From Albitalea sp966211955 (GTDB lineage: Bacteria > Pseudomonadota > Gammaproteobacteria > Burkholderiales > Burkholderiaceae_C): 64,000 nucleotides of DNA. The stretch lies in assembly GCA_966211955.1 (NCBI GenBank), contig CBIHOF010000001.1, positions 372,001 through 436,000 on the forward strand. The letters are read 5' to 3'. This document shows, one piece after another, positions 23,112 to 31,869 of this stretch. A program made the position numbers and the translations under genes. Position 1 is the stretch's first letter; each line of letters starts with the position of its first letter. The notes beneath the pieces were generated by a model. The model was not told the origin of the DNA. It did not search any database and saw nothing but the letters and a program-made list of their open reading frames with translations.

Positions 23112-23747
23112 ATGATGCCGCGCAGTCTCAAGCCGAACGAGGTTTCTCCGAACAACCCGTGCCCGTTTCTGAGGGCGTTGGTTGCGCAGGGCCGTCTGGC
23201 CGATGATGTCGAGGCGCTCGGCGATGTGGCGAAAGTCATCGTCGACGTGGCGAGCTCCGGCGATGGAAGGCCGAAGCTTCCGGCCACAGCGATCCGGGCC
23301 ATCGCACTGATTGCGAACGGTCTTGGCCCGCTGCAGCTCGCGCGCACTGGGCTGCGAGGCGTTCGGCTCAACGAACTGCGGAATGGGCCGCTGGACAAGA
23401 AGGGCGCCGGCTCCCGGATTCTGGATGTCTGCGCCCGGGTCGATGAAGCAGAGCTTGCCCGGCTGGATGAGTTCGCAAGCGACAAGAGCGATGCCCAGGG
23501 CCGCTCGGAGCGGGGCCTCGATCTGGCCGAGTTGCAGCGAATGATGAATGCAAACTTCGAGCGTGCCGCGGGCCGCAGGCGAATGATCGACCGAAGGCTG
23601 ATGGAAGGCGAGTGGCCGGTCCTGTTGAAGGTGATGGGCAAGGACGGGCGCAGCGGCAGGTACCTCAGTGTTGCGGAGGTGCGCGACTTGTTCATCGAGC
23701 GCCGCCTGCCGCAGCGCATGTCAAAGCGCTTGCCCGTCAACCCGTGA
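23112..23747 (+). CDS. Hypothetical protein
   Basis: I do not recognise this 211-residue protein. AGAGGAGG lies four bases before the ATG at 23112, a strong start. The N-terminus contains NPCPFLRALVAQGRL, faintly like the PCPxxNxLANHGxLP motif of peroxidase-2 haem enzymes, but the rest (long charged helices, RGLDLAELQRMMNANFERA) does not allow a firm link. No signal peptide or membrane segment is seen. Its 3' end overlaps the convergent LysR gene by 11 bases. Confidence 0.65.
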   Translation: MMPRSLKPNEVSPNNPCPFLRALVAQGRLADDVEALGDVAKVIVDVASSGDGRPKLPATAIRAIALIANGLGPLQLARTGLRGVRLNELRNGPLDKKGAGSRILDVCARVDEAELARLDEFASDKSDAQGRSERGLDLAELQRMMNANFERAAGRRRMIDRRLMEGEWPVLLKVMGKDGRSGRYLSVAEVRDLFIERRLPQRMSKRLPVNP

Positions 23748-24648
23748 TGATCGGGCGCAGCGTCTCGACTTCGCTGACGATGAAGTCGAAGAATGCGCCC
23801 ACCCGCGGCGTGCGGCGCAGTTCGGGGGTGGTCAGGATCCGCCAGATGCGGGTGAGTTCAGCCACGGGTTCGATCACTCGCACCAGGTCTGGCTCTGCGT
23901 CGCCCAGTGCGATGGGAAGCGGCGCCACGCCGAGCCCGGCTTTGGCGGAGTAGACAAGACCGAGCACGCTGTTGCTGCGTCCGACAAGCGCTGCGTCGGG
24001 GGCGACCTTGCGAAGCCATGCCGCAGTCCGGTGCCGGGCCATCGAATCATCGAAACCCACCAAGGCGTGCTGTGCCAGGTCTTCGATTCGTGTGGGCTGC
24101 CCATGGCGCTCGATGTAGGAGCGGCTGGCGTACACCGCCCAGATCGAGTCACCGATCTTGCGACCGACGAGTTCTCCGTCGTCGGTGTCTCCGGAGCGCA
24201 AGGCCACGTCCGCTTCACCCTTCGTGAGGTCGATGTACTTGTCGCTCATCACGAACTGCACCTGCAGGTTCGGGTGCAGCGCACGGAACCGTTCGAGCAG
24301 GTCCGACTGCGTGATGCGATAGACGATGGGTTCGGGGCAGGTGACGCGGACCACGCCCGCGACCTCGGCCGTCGCGGTGGCAATCTGCTGCGCGAATGCC
24401 TGCGCTGCGTGCTCGACCCGCTCGGCATGGGGCAGCAAGGTCTGGCCGAATTCCGTCAGCTGATACCCCGTGGGCTTGCGTTGAACCAGCGCTTGCCCGA
24501 GTTGGCGTTCGAGTTCGGCAAGCCGTCGCTGCACGGTGGACTGGTCGACGCCCAACGCGCGTCCGGCCGCAAGCGTGCTGCCGTGGCGCGCGACGGCAAG
24601 CAGATGCCGAAGGTCGTCCCAGTTGAAGCCTTGAGGGTTATGCGCCAT
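23737..24648 (-). CDS. LysR family transcriptional regulator
   Basis: A 303-residue LysR-type regulator. The winged HTH is at the N-terminus (FNWDDLRHLLAVARHGSTLA, then AAGRALGVDQSTVQRRLAEL) and the C-terminal part is a periplasmic-binding-like effector domain (LVRVIEPVAELTRIWRILTTPE). It is divergent from the methyltransferase gene with 62 bases between the starts, and regulators of this type usually control the divergent neighbour. The ligand is unknown. Confidence 0.88.
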   Translation of the reverse strand: MAHNPQGFNWDDLRHLLAVARHGSTLAAGRALGVDQSTVQRRLAELERQLGQALVQRKPTGYQLTEFGQTLLPHAERVEHAAQAFAQQIATATAEVAGVVRVTCPEPIVYRITQSDLLERFRALHPNLQVQFVMSDKYIDLTKGEADVALRSGDTDDGELVGRKIGDSIWAVYASRSYIERHGQPTRIEDLAQHALVGFDDSMARHRTAAWLRKVAPDAALVGRSNSVLGLVYSAKAGLGVAPLPIALGDAEPDLVRVIEPVAELTRIWRILTTPELRRTPRVGAFFDFIVSEVETLRPIITG

Positions 24649-24710
24649 TGCGGCCCCATTGTGCAGATTTGCGCCTTACGACGCGACGCCCCGGTCTCTA
24701 AGCTGAAGGC

Positions 24711-25586
24711 ATGGATTCACCAAGCCACAACCCTCAGGCCTTCAAGCAGGCGATGCGTGCCCAATGGGACGTCGCCGCGTCCGGATGGAATGCCCACACC
24801 AGCCAGTTGCGTGACTGGTTGCGCGAGCCCACCGAGGCCATGTGCCGCATGGCAGGGGTGGTGCCTGGAGCCCGGGTGCTCGACGTTGCGGCCGGCGCCG
24901 GCGAGCAGACCGAAGTGATCGCGCGGCAGGTGGGCCGCGAAGGCTATGTTCTTGCCACCGATCTGTCGCCGGCCATCCTGTCTCTAGCGACCGAGAACGC
25001 GGTGCGCGGTGGCTGGGGCCCTGTCGAGACGCGCGTGGCCGATGGCGAGGACCTGCAGGTGGCCGCGGCCTCGTTCGATGCGGCCGTGTGCCGGCTCGGG
25101 TTGATGTTCTTCCCCGATCCGCTGCGCGGGTTGCGTGAGATTCATCGGGCGCTGCGGCCCGGCGGCGGCGTGTGCACCATGGTGTTCTCGCGCCCGGAGA
25201 AAAACCCGTGCGTGACGATCCTGATGTCGACCGCGCTCAAGCATGCAGGTCTGCCAGCGCGTGACCCGTTCATGCCGGGCGGCTTGCTGAGCCTCGGCCA
25301 GCCGGGCCGCATCGATGCGCTGTTCAGGTCGGCCGGGTTTTACGACGTGGCAACCACAGCCGTTGACGCGGTATTCCGCCTGCCGTCGGTCGACGACTAC
25401 CTTGAGTTCGTCCGCAATTCCGCGAGCCCCATCCTGCAGATCCTGCAAGGCCTGGATCCCGCCGCAACGAAAGCTGCGTGGCGCGAGATGCGCGAGCGCT
25501 TGTCGGCCTTCACCACGCCGCGCGGCTGGGAGGGTCCGAATGAATTGCTGTTGACGGCTGGATGCCGCGCCAAGGAATCGCCATGA
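24711..25586 (+). CDS. Class I SAM-dependent methyltransferase
   Basis: A 291-residue methyltransferase with the UbiE/Methyltransf_11 layout. Motif I is VLDVAAGAGEQTEVIAR, the acidic end of strand 2 is VLATDLSPAIL, and motif IV is FDAAVCRLGLMFFPDP followed by IHRALRPGGG. The C-terminal part is variable and would carry the substrate site. It is divergent from the LysR gene, which may regulate it. Substrate not predictable. Confidence 0.87.
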   Translation: MDSPSHNPQAFKQAMRAQWDVAASGWNAHTSQLRDWLREPTEAMCRMAGVVPGARVLDVAAGAGEQTEVIARQVGREGYVLATDLSPAILSLATENAVRGGWGPVETRVADGEDLQVAAASFDAAVCRLGLMFFPDPLRGLREIHRALRPGGGVCTMVFSRPEKNPCVTILMSTALKHAGLPARDPFMPGGLLSLGQPGRIDALFRSAGFYDVATTAVDAVFRLPSVDDYLEFVRNSASPILQILQGLDPAATKAAWREMRERLSAFTTPRGWEGPNELLLTAGCRAKESP

Positions 25587-25654
25587 ATCGAGCGCAGCAT
25601 CCTGGGCGGACAACTCGCCGCGCTCGCGCCGCCCGACGTGCGGAGGCTCGCCTC

Positions 25655-26518
25655 TCAGAGCGCCGAACGGAAGAAGGAGTTGGACTTGGGCTTGCGCTGC
25701 AGGAAACGCAGTTTCGGGAGCCAGGCAAGCAGGCTGCCGAGGCGATGGTTGGTGCCAGTGCTCTCGCGTGCTTGCAGCCGGACGGGTGTTTGAGTCGTTG
25801 CGGCCGCAACCGGCACCGCGCGTGCAGGCTTCACGCTCGGCCGCGCGACCGCGACCGCCGCAGCCGGCTCCGCGGGGTTCAGCACCGGTTCCAGCCATTC
25901 AAGAATCGGCTTCCATTGCGCCATGTCGCCTTGCACCTGCGCGGCGGGCAGGTCGAACAAGGTGAGGCCTTGTTCAACGCAGCGCACATAGGCCTGCGTT
26001 TCGCGCAGCACGCCAACGAACGGCAGCTTGTTCTGGTCGGCCCAGGCCTGCAGGACTTCCGCGGCCTTGGTGCGTGCATCGAGCCGCATGCCCACGGCAG
26101 CCACCTTGCAGCGGCCGCTGGAAACGCGCGGTAATCGCATCAGTTCGGCAAAACACTCGGCGGCCGATTCACGGTCGAAGGCCGAATTGCAGACCGGCAT
26201 CAGGATCGCGTCGGCAAACATCACGACGCGAGCCAGATCGAAGCCGTGCATGCCGCCCGGCGTGTCGAGGATGACGCGTGTGATGCCGGCCGGCGGGCGC
26301 AGCACGTTTTTCGGGTCCACGGCCCAGCCGACGATGGGCGAACACTGGAGCGTTTGCCGCGTTTCGCGCCGCCTCAACCAGGTTCTGGTGGATTGCTGTC
26401 GATCGACATCGCCCAGCATCACCGGCATGCCGTGCGTGGCGCAGTAAGCCGCCAAATGGGTGGCCAGCGTGCTCTTGCCGCTGCCACCCTTGCGATTGAT
26501 CACTGCAATGACGGGCAT
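25655..26518 (-). CDS. ParA/MinD-like ATPase, orphan
   Basis: A 287-residue protein with the deviant Walker A motif KGGSGKST at residues 10-17, DVDRQQST, and ILDTPGGMHGFDL as Walker B region. The ParA core covers about 200 residues. A C-terminal tail of about 80 residues is Ala/Pro/Val-rich and ends in basic and aromatic residues (KLRFLQRKPKSNSFFRSA). No ParB gene or parS-like site is nearby, so a role in positioning some protein or structure is more likely than chromosome segregation. GGAAG precedes the chosen ATG; an in-frame upstream start exists at 26548. Confidence 0.82.
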   Translation of the reverse strand: MPVIAVINRKGGSGKSTLATHLAAYCATHGMPVMLGDVDRQQSTRTWLRRRETRQTLQCSPIVGWAVDPKNVLRPPAGITRVILDTPGGMHGFDLARVVMFADAILMPVCNSAFDRESAAECFAELMRLPRVSSGRCKVAAVGMRLDARTKAAEVLQAWADQNKLPFVGVLRETQAYVRCVEQGLTLFDLPAAQVQGDMAQWKPILEWLEPVLNPAEPAAAVAVARPSVKPARAVPVAAATTQTPVRLQARESTGTNHRLGSLLAWLPKLRFLQRKPKSNSFFRSAL

Positions 26519-26643
26519 GACTTCCGTGTCGCCTGCGCGAAGGCGCAAGCCCGGATTACATCACCAATCGCGAGGGCGTGAACGGGCGTGATGGCGTGGA
26601 ACTCCCCGCCATTTCGAAGCGGTCTGCCACTGGTGCGCCGGCG

Positions 26644-26898
26644 TCAGGTCGGGGTCTTGCTTCGCACGAGGTGGTAGATCAACAGCAAGGCGATCGCGCC
26701 AATGACGCCGCCGATGAAGCCGGCGGACTGACCGGGCTGATACCAGCCAAGCGCTTGCCCGATGTAGGTGGCGGCAAACGACCCGGCGATGCCGATCGCC
26801 GCGGTGATGAAGAAGCCGCTCGGGTCACGGCCGGGGGTCAGCATCTTGGCGATGAGTCCTGCCACGAAGCCGATCAGAATCGTCCAGATGATGTGCAT
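26644..26898 (-). CDS. GlsB/YeaQ/YmgE family membrane protein
   Basis: An 84-residue protein with three hydrophobic segments and the family pattern IGFVAGLIAKMLTPGRDPSG, GIAGSFAATYIGQALGWY and GFIGGVIGAIALLLIYHL. These small inner-membrane proteins are often stress-induced. AAGGA precedes the ATG at 26896-26898, which I prefer to ATG 26904. Confidence 0.85.
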   Translation of the reverse strand: MHIIWTILIGFVAGLIAKMLTPGRDPSGFFITAAIGIAGSFAATYIGQALGWYQPGQSAGFIGGVIGAIALLLIYHLVRSKTPT

Positions 26899-27110
26899 AG
26901 CCATCCTTGTGTTGACCACCCGATGCATGAGGCCCTGCGCGACCATCGTGACGCGCGCGTTGATGAACGCGGTGGTATGCGCGGGCAATGAAAAATCAGT
27001 CTAGCGTGGGGTCGGTTGCCTCGCAATGTGGGTACGTCCGACTCTTGTTGCAGTCAACTCCTCCATCTAAGATCCGCGCCACAACAACGCACACTCAAGG
27101 AAGGCACCGC

Positions 27111-27839
27111 ATGTACCCCAAACTCCTGGCTGAAGGACTCGGCACGTTCTGGCTCGTCCTCGGAGGTTGCGGCAGTGCCGTCCTGGCGGCGGCCTTCCCC
27201 GGCGTCGGCATCGGCTTGCTGGGTGTCTCGTTCGCGTTCGGCCTCACCGTGCTCACCGGTGCCTACGCGTTCGGCCCGATTTCTGGCGGTCACTTCAATC
27301 CGGCGGTCACGGTCGGCCTGTGGGCTGGCGGCCGCTTTCCTGCCTCCAACCTGGTGCCGTACATCGTGGCGCAAGTGATCGGCGGCGTGGCGGGTGCCGC
27401 GGTGCTGTATGTCATTGCCAGCGGCAATGCGGACTTCAGTCTGGCCGGCGGCATGGCGTCCAACGGCTATGGCGAGCACTCGCCCGGCAAGTACTCGATG
27501 GTCGCCGGCCTGGTCACCGAAGTCGTCATGACGTTCATGTTCCTGATGATCATTCTCGGCACCACGCACCAGCGGGCGCCCGTGGGGTTCGCAGGGCTCG
27601 CGATCGGCCTCGCACTGACGCTCATCCACTTGATCAGCATCCCGGTGACCAACACCTCGGTCAACCCCGCGCGCAGCACCGGACCGGCACTGTTCGTCGG
27701 TGGCTGGGCCTTGCAGCAGCTGTGGCTGTTCTGGATTGCGCCGCTGGTCGGTGCGGCACTGGCGGGTCTTGTGTACCGCGGTCTTTTCGAAGCGCAGCCT
27801 GAACCGGACGTCACGGGTCGCCCGGCTTCGACGACATAG
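27111..27839 (+). CDS. aqpZ: Aquaporin Z
   Basis: A 242-residue water channel with six helices and the two half-helix NPA motifs: SGGHFNPAVT (NPA at 63-65) and TNTSVNPARSTGP. The Arg after the second NPA and His in the fifth helix region (ALTLIHLISIPVTN) fit the narrow AqpZ selectivity filter rather than a glycerol facilitator. The start is supported by AAGGAAGG upstream. It is probably monocistronic. Confidence 0.93.
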   Translation: MYPKLLAEGLGTFWLVLGGCGSAVLAAAFPGVGIGLLGVSFAFGLTVLTGAYAFGPISGGHFNPAVTVGLWAGGRFPASNLVPYIVAQVIGGVAGAAVLYVIASGNADFSLAGGMASNGYGEHSPGKYSMVAGLVTEVVMTFMFLMIILGTTHQRAPVGFAGLAIGLALTLIHLISIPVTNTSVNPARSTGPALFVGGWALQQLWLFWIAPLVGAALAGLVYRGLFEAQPEPDVTGRPASTT

Positions 27840-27874
27840 TCCTGTCTGCGGGGACAAGCCAGCCCGAGCGGGCG

Positions 27875-29512
27875 CTACGAAACCGTCTCCAACGGCGCGG
27901 CGCTTGCGATGCGGGCGTTCGGACCGTGTTCGACACAGGCGCGCGCATTGGCTGCGAACACCTCGGGAAGAATCTCGATGGCACGCGGCGTCCACTCGCC
28001 CATCAAGCACAGCTGCACCCAGTTCCGCTTGGTCAAGTAGTTGCTTTGGTACGCAAGCCGGTAGCCGCTGCGCTCCATGCGCCGCGCCAGGCGTGCGGAC
28101 AGCGCCCGCGGATCGAGCGCCACGCTGATCACCCCGGGCATCGCGACGCCGTCTTGCGCCACGACGCACAAGCCCCGGCGTTGCAGTCCCTCGCGGAGTT
28201 GCCGGTCTGCGGCGGCGATGTCTCGCCATCGCTTGGGCCAGTCGATGTTCATGGCCGCATCGAGCGCGGCCACCAGGTTCGACGATTGCGTGAAGGGCAC
28301 GCCGCCGGCATCGCGGCATGCCGCCAGGTCGAGGCAGCGTGGCACGCTGCCGGCATCGGCGAGCCGGCCGTCGTGGCAGACGATTGCGAGGCCCGGATAG
28401 GCACCAAGCGCCTTGCCGCTGACCGCACTTGCGAAGCGAACGCCTGAGAGGTCGGTGTGCTGCAATCCGAGTGCGCTGACCGCATCGACGCACAGATCGG
28501 CCCCGTACTCGCGACACAGGTCGCGTGCAGGGCCGAGGTCGTTGCGCACGCCGGTGGACGTCTCGCAGGCCACCATCCAGATCCAGCGGGGCCGTGCTCG
28601 CGCGACCATGGCCTGCAACTGCGCGGTGTCGAATCCGCGCCCCCATTCGGCGCGCAGCATGTGGAAGGGCAGTCGCCAACGTCGCGCATGATCGATGATG
28701 CGGTCGCCGAACTCGCCGTTGCTCAGGACGAGGCCGGGGCGGCCTTGGGTGGCGAGCTGCGCGCCAATGGCGTCGTTGGCCAGCGTGCCGGAGCCAGGCA
28801 TCACGAGTGCGTCATGCGCGCCACTCAAGGCGCGCAGCCGGCCGCGCACGCGATCCAGCATGGCCACGAAATCGGCGCTGCGATGCGAGATCGTCGGCTG
28901 CGCGAAGGCTTTGGTGACGGCGGCGCGCACGGCAACCGGTCCCGGCATCAGCTGTGTCTCCTGTCGCCCACCCATGGTTTCCAGGCGCACCGCGTGCCCG
29001 GCATAGTCTTCGAGCGTCATGACCATCGGCTGGTACTGAGCCTGCGCGGTGCCCACCAACGGGCCGAAGGGGCGAAAGCCCAGGTGCTGATACAGCCTCA
29101 ACTCGCGCACCGTCCCAGAGATGATCGCGAGGTCGCAGCCTTGGGCGCGAAAGCAAGTCGCGAGCACGCCTGCGAGACGCGCGAACACCTCGCTCTTGCG
29201 GTAGTTGCGATCAACGGCCAGCAGCCGCACCTCGACGATCTTGCGGTGCGGTGGCAGCCAGGCGTCGAGGTCCGCGAGTTTCTGGTCGAGCGAAAAGGGC
29301 CGGCTGCAGCGGCCGGCGATCATGCCGATCACTGCATCGCCATCGAGGCAGATCGCGTAGGTGTTCTCGACATGAAAGCGGTCGACCAGCGTGCGGGCCT
29401 CGTTCGGCGGATGCTGCGGAATCTCCTCGACGAAGGTCCGGTAGTTGAGACGATGGATGGCTTCGAACTCGGCCGCGCTGTCGGCCACCTTGAAACGCAG
29501 TGATGGGTTCAT
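27875..29512 (-). CDS. GNAT acetyltransferase - class V aminotransferase fusion
   Basis: A 545-residue two-domain protein. Residues 1-175 form a GNAT domain (VEVRLLAVDRNYRKSEVFAR, then YQHLGFRPFG). Residues 186-530 form a fold-type I, class V aminotransferase like alanine-glyoxylate or 2-aminoethylphosphonate transaminases: TQLMPGPVAVRAAV, HRSADF, Asp343 in CVDAVSALG for the PLP ring nitrogen, and Lys367 in AVSGKALGAYPGLAI as the Schiff-base lysine. The reading frame is continuous, so this is a real fusion. Both domains could act on the same amine. Substrate unknown. The ATG at 29510-29512 has only a weak ribosome site. Confidence 0.8.
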   Translation of the reverse strand: MNPSLRFKVADSAAEFEAIHRLNYRTFVEEIPQHPPNEARTLVDRFHVENTYAICLDGDAVIGMIAGRCSRPFSLDQKLADLDAWLPPHRKIVEVRLLAVDRNYRKSEVFARLAGVLATCFRAQGCDLAIISGTVRELRLYQHLGFRPFGPLVGTAQAQYQPMVMTLEDYAGHAVRLETMGGRQETQLMPGPVAVRAAVTKAFAQPTISHRSADFVAMLDRVRGRLRALSGAHDALVMPGSGTLANDAIGAQLATQGRPGLVLSNGEFGDRIIDHARRWRLPFHMLRAEWGRGFDTAQLQAMVARARPRWIWMVACETSTGVRNDLGPARDLCREYGADLCVDAVSALGLQHTDLSGVRFASAVSGKALGAYPGLAIVCHDGRLADAGSVPRCLDLAACRDAGGVPFTQSSNLVAALDAAMNIDWPKRWRDIAAADRQLREGLQRRGLCVVAQDGVAMPGVISVALDPRALSARLARRMERSGYRLAYQSNYLTKRNWVQLCLMGEWTPRAIEILPEVFAANARACVEHGPNARIASAAPLETVS

Positions 29513-29725
29513 GGCTTTGTCGGGGGAATCGTGGCGGTTGCACCCCGCCTGGTTTGTCCATCCGCGCAAGCGGCTCGTCACTTGCGCACAGCGACTGTGT
29601 GCGTGGCGTCCCTGCACGCCAAGCGATGATTGGAAAGTTCGGCATCCAAGCCGTTTGGTATCGGAAAGCGCGACGTTGCTGCGGGCCACAGTAGACTGGC
29701 CGCGCCCCTTGCCTCCCACGCTTTC

Positions 29726-30211
29726 ATGCCCACCCTTGAAGAACTTCTCTCGCTCGACCTCCTCACGCTGCGCGAACACACCGAGCTCGCGGGTGACCGC
29801 ATCGACCCCGAAACGCAGGCAGCGCAAATCCGCGAGTCGCTGAAGATTTCCAAGGTCTGCGCCGTGCGGCATGGCGATGCGCTCGTGGCCTATGCCATGT
29901 TGAGCCCGATGGAGTTGGCATCGTCCTGGTTCGTCCGCGGCTTCAACACGCACCCCGCGCACCGCACCGCGCCCGTCATGCGAGACCTGTTCCACGCCGT
30001 TGCCCAGGTCGTGAAGCACGAAGGCATCGCCGACCTTCGAAGCCATGTCTACAAGACCAATCGGCTGTCGATGGCCTTCCATCGCAAGCTTGGGTTTCAG
30101 GTGACCAAGGAAAACGCGAAGGGCGTGGAGTTCTTCGCGACGGTGTCGCAGCTATCGACCAGCAAGTACTTCGCGCGGACGGCGGCAGCCATGGCCGTGC
30201 CTGTCACGTGA
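29726..30211 (+). CDS. GNAT-like acetyltransferase
   Basis: A 161-residue protein with the second half of a GNAT fold: VRGFNTHPAHRTAPVMRDLF as the acetyl-CoA region and NRLSMAFHRKLGFQVTKEN as the C-terminal strand-loop. The acetyl-CoA Q/RxxGxG/A motif is degenerate (HRTAPV), so activity is uncertain. It is transcribed away from the GNAT-aminotransferase fusion, with 213 bases between the starts. Substrate unknown. Confidence 0.65.
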   Translation: MPTLEELLSLDLLTLREHTELAGDRIDPETQAAQIRESLKISKVCAVRHGDALVAYAMLSPMELASSWFVRGFNTHPAHRTAPVMRDLFHAVAQVVKHEGIADLRSHVYKTNRLSMAFHRKLGFQVTKENAKGVEFFATVSQLSTSKYFARTAAAMAVPVT

Positions 30212-30218
30212 CCGCCCA

Positions 30219-30461
30219 ATGATCACCGCTTCCATCCGCCTCGCGCAACCCGACGACGCCCTGTGCATCGCCGTCCTGGAGGCCGAGCACTTCACCGCAT
30301 CGCGCGGTGCATCGCTGCTGTGGCTCACGGCCTGGGTCGGCAACCCACGGGCGCTTGCCTTCTACCCGCGCCTGGGCTATGCCGAGATGGGCCGAACGGC
30401 GCATGTCTTCGAGGGTGAAAGCTACGAGAACCGGCTCTTCGGCAAGCCGCTGCAAGCTTGA
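30219..30461 (+). pseudogene. Internally deleted GNAT acetyltransferase
   Basis: This 80-codon frame joins the first strand of a GNAT (SIRLAQPDDALCIAVLE) directly to the C-terminal third (SLLWLTAWVGNPRALAFYPR then LGYAEMGRTAHVFEG). The whole middle, including the acetyl-CoA binding motif, is missing compared with the usual length of about 170 residues. The reading frame is retained across the joint, which fits an in-frame deletion of about 270 bp. It begins seven bases after the preceding GNAT-like gene. It cannot be an active acetyltransferase. Confidence 0.65.
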
Positions 30462-30480
30462 AGGCTGGGAGACGTCCGCA

Positions 30481-30509
30481 CGAGCGGCCGGACACTGCCC
30501 GGCCGCTCG
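30481..30509. terminator. Bidirectional hairpin between GNAT remnant and chitosanase
   Basis: A perfect 11-bp stem CGAGCGGCCGG / CCGGCCGCTCG with a 7-base loop lies between two convergent genes (stops at 30461 and 30556). No T-run is present on either side, so it may act in a factor-dependent way or simply protect mRNA ends. Confidence 0.55.
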
Positions 30510-30555
30510 CACGCCTCTCTCGCTCCCCCTCAGGAGTTCACTCCATCACGTCCGA

Positions 30556-31656
30556 TCAATTGATGGTGTACGGATCGCCGTAGGTCTTCCAGCTCAGCGG
30601 CGCGTTCAAGTCGAGGTTGCCTTCTTTCAGGAACTTGCGCTGCTCGGTGTCCACGCGGCTGGTGTCATCGTGCGCCGCCTCGGTCAGCATGGCCGCCTTG
30701 CGCGCGTCGAGGAAGGCATTGAGGTAGGTGGTCTCGTTGCCGCCTTGCGCCGGCGTCTTGGCCTTCTTCATGGCGGTCTTGCGGATGCCGCCGAAGCTCA
30801 CCGGGTCTTCACCCGGCCCGTGCATGACGATCGCGTCGTAGTAGATGAACTGGCCGAGCGCGCGCAGGCCATCGGCCTTGGCCTGGTTGACCGCCGGGTT
30901 GAAGTAGATGGTGTCGCGCTCGTTGTCCTGCGCCTTCTGGAAGGCGGAGTCCTTGGCGGCGGTCTTCCAGTCCTTGGTGAAGTTCGGGTCCAGGCCCGAA
31001 TGGGATGCGCTGCCGTTCACACGCCGCAGCGCCGGCAGGTACTTGGCGAGCACGTTGCCGGCCTTGCTGTCGGTGTAGTTCTGCACCAGCTCGAGCATGT
31101 CGCCCGTGCCCGAGCAAAAGCCGATGATGCCGGCGGTGTAGCCGCGGCCGTCCTTGATGTCTTCGATGTAGGCGTACTGCGCACGCCAGTCGAGGGAGGA
31201 GTTCTCGGCACTGGACACGAGCTCCATCGCGATCTCCTTTTTCTTCGGATCGGCCAGGTCCGACTTGCCGCCGGTGTCCGAGGTCGACTTGAGGTCGCAC
31301 TCCTTCTTCACGCCCACCGCCGGGTCGCTGCCGAAGAAGCTGTTGGAGCACTTGCCCGTGCTGCTCACCGACTTGGTGATGAAGTTTCCGTTGGCACCGT
31401 AGCGCACGGTCTGCACGCCGCTGACGCTGAAGGTCTGGCCTTCGGTGGCGATCTTCGTCCACGTCACGGTGACGGCGGCCGAGCGGGCGGTGCCATCGAC
31501 GGCGTTCGCCGTGGCGGTCGGCTCGTCACCGTACGAGCCGCCACCGCCGCAGGCGCTGACGAGCGCCATGCTCGCAAGCGCGAGTGTCGCGAGCGGAGCC
31601 CGCAGCGGATGGCGACGGGCCCTGGCGCGGACAAAGGTCGAGGACGTGAAAGTCAT
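30556..31656 (-). CDS. csn: GH46 chitosanase, predicted lipoprotein
   Basis: Endo-hydrolase of chitosan, 366 residues. The catalytic domain begins near residue 138 and contains SSAENSSLDWRAQYAYIEDI and DGRGYTAGIIGFCSGTGDML, the GH46 signature. Glu151 and Asp169 are 18 residues apart, as are Glu22 and Asp40 of the Streptomyces N174 enzyme. The N-terminus is a lipoprotein signal with lipobox VSAC (Cys36) followed by Gly residues, so it should be anchored in a membrane or the cell surface. Residues 60-125 (AVTVTWTKIATEGQTFSVSG, two Cys) form an extra domain of unknown role. AGGAGG lies four bases before the ATG. Confidence 0.92.
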   Translation of the reverse strand: MTFTSSTFVRARARRHPLRAPLATLALASMALVSACGGGGSYGDEPTATANAVDGTARSAAVTVTWTKIATEGQTFSVSGVQTVRYGANGNFITKSVSSTGKCSNSFFGSDPAVGVKKECDLKSTSDTGGKSDLADPKKKEIAMELVSSAENSSLDWRAQYAYIEDIKDGRGYTAGIIGFCSGTGDMLELVQNYTDSKAGNVLAKYLPALRRVNGSASHSGLDPNFTKDWKTAAKDSAFQKAQDNERDTIYFNPAVNQAKADGLRALGQFIYYDAIVMHGPGEDPVSFGGIRKTAMKKAKTPAQGGNETTYLNAFLDARKAAMLTEAAHDDTSRVDTEQRKFLKEGNLDLNAPLSWKTYGDPYTIN

Positions 31657-31869
31657 GAGGCCTCCTGGTTTGTGGAGACCGGATTCTCAAAATCCCTCAA
31701 GGCGCATCGGATCAGGTCTTCTACTGGTATTTGATGATGCAGACCATTTTGTTTAGCCTAGAGGCCCCGACCCAGTGACGATCAAGGCTAGCAACACAAG
31801 GCATGCCGTTTGCCATGGGAGAATCCTGGCCCCCCGGCGCACCTTGCCGGCTCATGCAGAGGACGTCCC

